64,000 nt of DNA, taken from Centropus unirufus (Eukaryota; Chordata; Aves; Cuculiformes; Centropidae). How positions within the stretch are numbered: position 1 is the first letter of the stretch; every line of letters begins with the position of its first letter. The DNA is taken from contig VYZI01000677.1 of the NCBI GenBank assembly GCA_013397695.1, forward strand, positions 18,894-82,893, given 5' to 3'. Position numbers and translations under genes: made by a program. Below the pieces are notes generated by a model. It saw only the letters and a list, made by a program, of their open reading frames with translations. It was not told where the DNA came from and made no database searches. Below, piece by piece: positions 57,101 through 64,000 of this stretch.

Positions 57101-60100
57101 ATGTTGGTGGACTTGGTAGTGTCATGTTGATAGATTTGATGAATTGAGGTTATTTTCTTACCTGAATGATTCTATGACTCTATGTTCCCATCCAGAATGA
57201 GAACAGAGATCTTCACCTTCTCACTTCAGTTAATTCCCCATCTTCCTTATGCTCACAGCTTGCTTTCTATCTCAGTTTCTTTGCTCAGATTTCAAACAGC
57301 TTCCTAACTACTTAATTTCCCTTCATCCCAGGCCCAAGCAGGGTGGCTTCAACATGATTTTGGCCACCTCTCTGTCTTTAAGAAGTCTTCCTGGAACCAC
57401 ATCGTCCACAAGTTTGTCATTGGACACCTGAAGGTAAAGGACGTTTGGGACCCAGGGCACTGGGGGAGCATCTTCAGCCACTTTAATTATGTAAAAACAG
57501 GAAACTCAAGCTCTAAGCCTCTCCACCGTGAATACACAGAGGAGAAGTTAGTGACCATTGCACATGCTGTTGACAGTTGGACTTGATGATCTTAAAGGTC
57601 TTTTCCAACCTTAACCATAGAGTCTATGGACTCTCATCTCTTATAGAATCATAATCAGTTTCAGTGGAACCACACCAATTTATAACAGCAGAGGACAAAG
57701 CTTTTTAAATTGCTTTTTGAATTGCTTAAACCCCCATTTTAATGACCTGTCACATTTTCACAATGCATTCCTCTAAGGTATAATATTTTACAAACATCCC
57801 ATCCTGCTACATCTCATCCATTCGAGATGCTTTCAGGACTTCTGTCCTGGGAATGAACCAGCGCAGCCCAGCCATTTCAACATCCACCCCCAGCAGGAAC
57901 TTAAGGAGGGTGGGACACAGCTTTGCCTGTTTTCCCAAACCCACTTTGTCTTTCCTGGTTCCTGACGGGCAGTACAGGGAAACCAGTATAATAATCAGTA
58001 AAGCAACAAGAGGATTTAGTGGTTGACTTGGTAGTGAGAGGTTAATGGTTGGACTTGATCCTAAGGGTCTTTTCCAACCTAGATGATTCTACAGCTTAGC
58101 TACTAAAACCAACATTAGATGTGGGAAGATACGGTGATGTGTAACTCACTCCAAGTGTATTTTTTCCCAGCTCTTGCAGTATGGATGATCCTTAGCAAGG
58201 ACAAACCATCCCTCTGAAACCAGCAGTCTCATAGCAACCGAAGCTTAGACACAGACTTACTGCTTGTTGCTATTTCAAAAGCAAATAACAGTTTGGCCTT
58301 CATCAGAGTTGCACTGTTTTGGTTTATATAAATGAATGGCAAAACCTGCCATTGGAGGAACTGTGTTCCATGGATTAACTCCTCGTTCTTGTATCTGCCC
58401 AGGGTGCCTCTGCAAACTGGTGGAACCATCGTCACTTCCAGCACCATGCCAAGCCCAACATATTCAAGAAGGACCCAGATGTGAACATGCTGCATATTTT
58501 TGTCCTCGGAGATACGCAGCCTGTTGAGGTAAGGCAAAGTGGGTGAAATGTGAAAAACAATTCCCAGAGAATGCTTTTGTGCAGAACCAGGAGTTCGCTA
58601 AGACTGGTACACATGAGTTATGTAGTCAAGACTCCCAAAAATACTAAAAAATGGAAGCATTTTATCCAGGAATTTCATCTGTCCATGTCGTCTGACAGAA
58701 GTTTTGCCATCACACCTTCCCAAACCTTGGGTTGAAGAGCAAGACTGACTATACAATTCCCTACCCGTTCCTATATTGACCACAGGAAAAAGTGGTTCAG
58801 GATAGCTTGGGAAAAGCAATGAAGATGGGATTGGAAAAAAGTAGAAAGCAGTTAATGACAACTTCATCCTACTGGCTTGAAATGTCAAACACAGTGTTCT
58901 TCAGTGCTTCATCGAGAACATTTTGAAGCTGATCTTCCATTTCCTCAGAAAACATCTTCCAGTTTTAATTCAGCTGTGCTCCAGACTACCTGTACAAGGT
59001 TCTCTCCACTGGAGCCTTTGCCAGGCTGTCAAGGGGATGCAACTTGCTTGTCTAAGCACAGAATTTTCCTCCTGTTTTGTTTTGGTTGGTTTTTGTGTGT
59101 GTGTTTGTTTTTTTCCTATGTGAGACAAAATCTATGGAGATTTTGACTTGACCGGAGGGTAGAAACCCACAAAGCTGAGTGAAAGAGCATGGAAACATTT
59201 TGCTGGTGCAGGCTAACCACAAATAATTACACTCTAGAAACCTTCATTTAGCCCTGTGAAAGACGTTCTGTTCAAAGACCTGAGGGTCAGATCCTGACCA
59301 ACTGTCAGTCAGCTGGGTACACTGGGTTACTTGTCTCCTAGAACTATTTCCTTAGGTTAGTTAGGTGCTGACATGCTGCATATGAAATAACAGGCTCCGT
59401 TAAGGTATTTTAATTCAATCTGTCCTTCTAGAGATGAAATATTTACTACCCAGTGTGTTAAAACCTACACAAAGTTCATAAATCACGTACCATCCTTGGT
59501 CTTATAAAGAAAGAACTGCAGCAAGTAGAGCACAGGGGAATACATCAAAAAGTGAATGGTTTCTCAGCAAGCTTTTACACGGCTGGGAGAGTAATTCCAG
59601 TCACATCGGTAGAATCATTAAGGTTGGAAAGGATCTCTGAGATCATTGAGTCCAGTCATCAGCCCAACCCCACCGTGCCTAATAAACCATCTCCTGAAGT
59701 GCCATGGCTACACGTTTTTTGAAGCCCTCCAGGGATGGTGGCTCCACCTCATACATCCTGGTTTATGGGCGTGTATAGAGAATGTCTTGCACATGCAGAA
59801 TGTTCAAGAGGCAGGAAGGTTGTTATAAATAACTGAAATGAAAGCTTTCTCCTGGGGTATAGAAAAGCCATTATCTAGATAATATATATCAGTATCACAC
59901 TCTTAAATGTGTGAGTAGAACCCGTTGTGCCTGATAACGGGGTTAAAAAGCAGACTGTGATTCTACTACTTAAAGGAAAAATCCAAGAATGCAGATATCT
60001 ATGTCAACAAGGAAAACCAGCTCTCTCTCCCATAAATGTATCAGAAATGTTAGGCCAGCATCAGTCTATCCCAATACTCTTTCACACTTGTATATAAACC

Positions 60101-63100
60101 TTTTCCAGATGATGTTAAGCGCACAGACTTTCAGAGCTCAGGTCAGGGTGAACGTTGTAGCTGATTCATTGGTGCTATAAGACTTACCTTCATTAGCAAG
60201 TTGCTGTGCTAGAAGCAAAAATTGCGAGCTCGCAGCAATCCAGGTTCTCCATGCATCAGCTCCATGTGTGAACACTCCTGGAGCTTCAAAAAGACACCTA
60301 TGTATAGGTCTAGATATGTCACTCAGGAGATGAGTTTAGGAAACCAGGTGCTCTTGGATTTCTCCTTTCACCAAAAAGTGTGAAAAAGCAATGACCTGAG
60401 GTCCAAACCTGTGTTTGGAGAACCTTCTCTGCCTCTGCTTTCTGTAGGTGGGTCACAATTACACAGGAATTGGTGCAGAATGACTCTCAGTGACAGCGCT
60501 CTGTTTCCTAACACTTACGGGTCAAACTAATGACCCAACATTTTAGATTTAAGCCTGTCTGCGTGATTTTCCATGGTAACAGCTAAGACCACCCTGGTTT
60601 TCCCACTGTTCCTAAAGGGAACTTTTACAAGACCTGGCTGGTGGCAGGAGTTTGGGGGGGGCTGATGGTTGCAGAAGTCCAAAAAGATCAATGAGTGGGA
60701 AATTTTGCATGGAAAACTACCCAAGGATCAGTGTCTTGCACTGGCATCCTGCGTAGTGACTTAACCAAAGGTCTGACTTCATGCCTTTCACATTTATATT
60801 AGTAATGATGGAGATGATAGCAGCTCTCAGCCCAGCCACAGTCTGTAGACTACGGGCATGGCAGAAGGTGGAGAAATGCATTAAAATGCCAGCGGTAGAT
60901 AGAAATTATCTGAATGTCAAGCCAGAAGACTTCAGGAAGGAATTTACACCTAGCCCAGTTACAGATATTTAACCATACCAAAACACTTTTTAGCTGGTGG
61001 TGGGAATTTCGTCAAAATTCTCCAGTCAATAAATAAAACGCATGGCAGAGACTATTCTCTTACATGACTCTCATAATCCAACCCTGAGGTTTCTTCTCTG
61101 TGTCCTACAGTACGGCAAGAAGAAGCTGAAATACCTGCCTTACAACCACCAGCACGAGTACTTCTTCCTCAGTGAGTATCTGCCCTGCCTTCAATGCCAG
61201 TTGACCTTTCCAGCTCCTACTGTGTTGGCAGAGCAACTCCTTAAGTCTCACCTCACCCATCTCTTCCTCAAGAACATCATTCCTTGTGTAGGTCCCAAAA
61301 TCAGTTCAGTATTTTCACAATGACATCCAAGTATCTTGAATGCTGCCAGCATGGTCATGTAAAGCAAGGCAAAGAACTGAGACTGGGTCAACCAGTGTGG
61401 TAGGTCCGTGGTGATACATCCAGACCCCTAAACTTGCAAATGAGTCTTTGGAACATGGAAAAAAATGCATGTTCTTAGCCAGTGCTCTTTGATAAGTCAA
61501 GATGAATGGGTGTGAAGCAGAGCCTCCTTTCTTCACAGGAAGGCAACAATTGCCCACCATCACCATGTCACCACTGCTGGGCAGACTTTCCCTAGAATGA
61601 AGTCTTAAAATTGCTGTTCGCTGTCACGTCACACACCTTTCCACCCCTCTGATGGCCAAAACCTTTCCCTTTGCTTTGCAGTCTTCCCACCTCTGCTCAT
61701 CCCTGTGTATTTCCAAATCCAAATCATCTCGACCATGATCAAGCGCAGGTTCTGGGCGGTGAGTGAAACATTTCCTCAACGTTTATGGGGTCTGGCTGGC
61801 TCATAAAAAAAATCACATTTAAGTAGGGAAGGAGACCAGTTGGGCAGGGATCCCACTTTGCTGCATTAATTTCCTAGCATCCCTAACATCACCAGCAAGG
61901 ACAGGTTAGACGAGATAGGCAAAGTGACGCCTAATGTCTTCTCTCCTGCTCTAGGACCTAGCCTGGGCCATCAGCTACTACATGCGCTACTTCATCACAT
62001 ACATCCCATTTTATGGCGTTCTGGGATCCTTGTCTCTCCTCACTTTTGTCAGGTAGGAGATAAAGGGTCTCCATGCTTCTGCCCCCCTCCCTCCAGTGCC
62101 AGGTGAAACCAGGCTCAGCTCTGCTGTGCCCCACGGGCCTTCCCTGTTTAAGTTCTCTGCAGTTGTTGACCTCACTGTGTATTATTTTGGCTATTCCCAT
62201 TGCTTTGCTTTTCTCTTATCATTTCCCACTTTGACTTCCCCACAGTGGAGCTGGTTCTGGTGCTCAGCATCTTCCCCTTCACCTTGTGACGGTCCAGCCA
62301 GGATTCTCCTTCCTTTCCTCATTCCCTGTTCTCACACCCTGACCCCAACACATTTATGCATTTTTTTTTTCCACTTTGGTCATGGCTGGACCCTTTCAGA
62401 CTGCCTCAAAGCCTCCCTCTTCCCATCTTACTGGGAAGGTAATTTATCAGCCCTCCTGAGCACTGTACATAAGTCCCAGTAAATGGAATTCTCTCCACTT
62501 CTCCCAGTGTGAAAGATGGCATGTGTGCTGGCTAGGCTAAAGGATGACATTTAGTCCCACAGTCAGCATTAATTTTAGGAAAACATTTCATCACAGCAAA
62601 ATATATGTTCTAAAAATGATTATTTTTTTTTTTTTGAGTGAAAAGAAAAATAGCAGCAGATGCACAAGAACCTTCACAATGTCAGACCTTTTGCCTCAAA
62701 TTTGATATCACTGTTTAGGACTTCAGTTTTCATAGTTTCAAAACCCTTTGGACGAAAGGGAAACAGAAGATTCAAGAGAGCCACATCTTTTCAGTCTGAC
62801 GTCAAGAGGAGTAACTTCTTTCAACCGACCTATTATTTCCAAACTTCTGTGTTTGATGAAGCCAAAAAATGCCAGAAAAAAAGGCAAAACTGCAGATTCA
62901 GATCTGCTCTTAGAGAAAACAAGCCTAAAGACCAGGACAAGGATACTTTTGGACAACCATCTGTCAACACATATCTGAGTCTCAGCGTAGAGAAACCACT
63001 ATGGGTAAAGAAAAGAAAGGGTATTTCTCTAGATTATCCTACAGGTGCTAAAAATGCTGTTAGATATCAGAAACAATAAATAAGCTTCCATGAAGTGATA

Positions 63101-63462
63101 CCCAGGCCAGGACAGAGTTGAGATTTATGGCCAAGGTTAGCTGAGAGCTCTGGCATGCCAAGCCCGACACCATGAAAGAGACCACCAAGAAAATCATGTG
63201 GTTGGAAAAAGGTCTTTGAAAGAGAGATCTTTCCTTTAATACCCTAGACAAGTCATTTCCTCAGAGGTTGCCTCTCCTGCTGCTCCCTGTAGACCCCCCT
63301 CTATTCACCTCCTGTCTCGAACCTCAATACCGATTATCACACTTCTTACCTGTTTGCTTTTGAAGGTTCCTGGAGAGTCACTGGTTCGTGTGGGTCACCC
63401 AAATGAATCACATTCCAATGGAAATTGATGGGGAGAAGCACAGAGACTGGCTTAGCTCTCAG
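50912..63462 (+). CDS. FADS2: FADS2, acyl-CoA 6-desaturase, exons 1-9 (partial at window edge)
   Basis: Nine exons with consistent phases give 1077 nt, 359 residues. The start MGKGGEKGGE matches the FADS2 N-terminus, and the TTG-led upstream extension is not a likely start. HPGG lies at 53-56, His box 1 HDFGH at 180-184 and box 2 HFQHH at 217-221. The third box lies in exon 10, beyond the window. FADS2-specific features are a 126-nt exon 5 with VLGDTQPVE, exon 6 starting YGKKKLKYLPYNHQHEYFF, and FQIQ at 279-282 where human FADS2 has FQYQ. Members carry out the first, rate-limiting delta-6 (also delta-8) desaturation of linoleate and alpha-linolenate in the ER. The promoter is a CpG-rich stretch with CCAAT and GC boxes, divergent from FADS1 about 12.6 kb away. 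Confidence 0.94.
53545..53785 (+). mobile_element. CR1-type fragment of another subfamily, FADS2 intron 1
   Basis: TAGGAAGAAGGTTCTTCATC, GTTGGACTCAATGATCCTTG and ACATTCTATGCTTTTATGA. The wording differs from the common CR1 here. Confidence 0.7.
54512..54800 (-). mobile_element. CR1 LINE 3' fragment, FADS2 intron 1
   Basis: CCCCTGCCATGGGTAGCGAT and TTCCCTGATAAAGAGCCACT in reverse CR1 order. Confidence 0.86.
55331..55441 (+). CDS. FADS2: FADS2 exon 2
   Basis: 111 nt starting DAFQAFHINPTLVQKFLKPL and including IGELAPGEPSQD. Acceptor CTCCAG, donor GTAAGT. Confidence 0.95.
56475..56645 (+). mobile_element. CR1 tail, FADS2 intron 2
   Basis: TATTGGAAGAGGCTGCCCAT to AGAGGTCTTTTCCAATCTTA. It ends about 60 bp from exon 3. 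Confidence 0.82.
56707..56904 (+). CDS. FADS2: FADS2 exon 3
   Basis: 198 nt starting SQLVEDFRTLRKTAEDMNLF, then a membrane hairpin ending in TTSQ. Acceptor TTGCAG, donor GTGAGA. Confidence 0.95.
57332..57433 (+). CDS. FADS2: FADS2 exon 4 (His box 1)
   Basis: 102 nt containing AQAGWLQHDFGHLSVFKKSS and ending VIGHLK. Acceptor CCCAG, donor GTAAAG. Confidence 0.95.
57565..57625 (+). mobile_element. Short CR1 tail, FADS2 intron 4
   Basis: TTGGACTTGATGATCTTAAA and GGTCTTTTCCAACCTTAACC. Confidence 0.75.
58015..58095 (+). mobile_element. Short CR1 tail, FADS2 intron 4
   Basis: GGTTGGACTTGATCCTAAGG and GTCTTTTCCAACCTAGATGA. Confidence 0.75.
58403..58528 (+). CDS. FADS2: FADS2 exon 5 (His box 2)
   Basis: 126 nt containing GASANWWNHRHFQHHAKPNI and ending TQPVE. 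The 126-nt size and sequence separate it from FADS1 (129 nt). Acceptor GCCCAG, donor GTAAGG. Confidence 0.95.
58529..61110. other. FADS2: FADS2 intron 5
   Basis: 2.6 kb of mostly unique sequence with one minus-oriented CR1 tail (59608-59770). Nothing else is recognised. Confidence 0.85.
59608..59770 (-). mobile_element. CR1 tail, FADS2 intron 5
   Basis: GTAGAATCATTAAGGTTGGA to CCTCCAGGGATGGTGGCTCC. Confidence 0.85.
61111..61171 (+). CDS. FADS2: FADS2 exon 6
   Basis: 61 nt encoding YGKKKLKYLPYNHQHEYFFL plus one base. Acceptor CTACAG, donor GTGAGT. Confidence 0.95.
61682..61758 (+). CDS. FADS2: FADS2 exon 7
   Basis: 77 nt including FPPLLIPVYFQIQIISTMIK. Human FADS2 has GPP and FQYQ at the matching places; here FPP and FQIQ. 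Acceptor TTGCAG, donor GTGAGT. Confidence 0.94.
61955..62052 (+). CDS. FADS2: FADS2 exon 8
   Basis: 98 nt starting DLAWAISYYMRYFITYIPFY. It ends in AG, the first two bases of a split Arg codon. Acceptor CTCTAG, donor GTAGGA. Confidence 0.94.
63366..63462 (+). CDS. FADS2: FADS2 exon 9
   Basis: 97 nt containing FLESHWFVWVTQMNHIPMEI. Acceptor TTGAAG, donor GTAACA. It is the last FADS2 exon in the window. Confidence 0.94.
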
Positions 63463-64000
63463 GTAACAGAGAGGGAAAAGAATACCCCTGCCTCACCCCA
63501 AAACAGGTTTAAAATTTACTGGAAGAGTGGATGGGTTACCACTACCCCCAGGTGCTACTCCATGGTCTCTGTCCACGACACTTCCCATGTTCTCCCCAGA
63601 GCCAGAAATGCTGAGGCAAGACATGGAACTCCAAGCTTCTAGAATTTGGCCACCAAAAGGTTCCTTCAGATCTGAAAAAGTGCCATGTACATTGGCAAAC
63701 ACAAGGGACCAAATAGAAGAGCCCCAGTGAAAAGCAAAGCTGAAGAGAATGCTCAATATATTTCTAGAATTCATACTTCAACAGTAAAGACTGAAATAAA
63801 AATCAGTTCCTTTCTACATCCTTTTAATGCCTGGTCAGACAAACCCACCCTGCTGAAAGGATATCCCTGATTTACAGTGGTCCAGGTCCTGTTCAGACCT
63901 AGAGGATAATGAGAGCATCTTTGACACTGACCATTTGAGTTTAGTGTAGCTGAGCTGAGAGAAGAAATTGTCTTAGATATTAATGAGTCTAATTAGTATT

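Noticed and set aside
62660..63079. 139-codon basic open frame in FADS2 intron 8
   Set aside because: No domain, start context or promoter. Lys/Arg-rich AT-biased composition fits a chance open frame.

Overview
The window comes from a vertebrate nuclear genome and is almost certainly avian. The coding exons are small and separated by long introns. The spacers hold roughly 35 short CR1-type LINE tails, many ending in the typical AACCCAAACCATTCTATGATTCT-like terminus. GC-rich promoter sequence has dropped out as two assembly gaps, which is common in bird assemblies. No prokaryotic, viral or CRISPR features were seen.

The window is the fatty-acid desaturase (FADS) cluster. Three front-end desaturase genes can be built exon by exon from splice sites and reading phase. 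(1) A FADS1-like paralogue runs on the minus strand from its ATG at 11957 to exon 9 at 1071; exons 10-12 lie beyond the left edge. (2) FADS1 is complete on the minus strand, 12 coding exons from the ATG at 38325 to the stop at 26721, 441 aa. (3) FADS2 runs on the plus strand from the ATG at 50912 to exon 9 ending at 63462; exons 10-12 lie beyond the right edge. FADS1 and FADS2 are head to head, as in mammals, and the FADS1-like gene sits behind FADS1 in the same orientation. Most exon sizes are identical in all three genes (111, 198, 102, 77, 98, 97), which shows descent by tandem duplication. Exon 5 is 126 in FADS2 against 129, and exon 6 is 58 in the FADS1-like gene against 61.

Region by region: 1-12000 FADS1-like gene; 12000-26700 CR1-rich spacer with no supported gene; 26700-38330 FADS1, with a minisatellite of about 17 copies in intron 1 that resembles an amplified CR1 tail; 38330-38920 a pentameric CGGCT-type array over the FADS1 5' flank, running into gap 38921-39559; 39560-49780 spacer with CR1 pieces plus exon-like segments on the minus strand that may be an unrecognised small membrane-protein gene; 49790-50395 a purine-only tract; 50400-51120 the FADS2 CpG-rich promoter and exon 1, with gap 50579-50754; then the FADS2 gene.

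FADS2 (delta-6 class) and FADS1 (delta-5 class) act in turn in the ER membrane to make long-chain polyunsaturated fatty acids. The FADS1-like protein is the most interesting coding feature. Its reading frame is intact and His boxes 1 and 2 are kept, but its membrane segments (exons 7-8) are strongly diverged, the regioselectivity tetrapeptide differs, and two histidines shared by FADS1 and FADS2 are lost.
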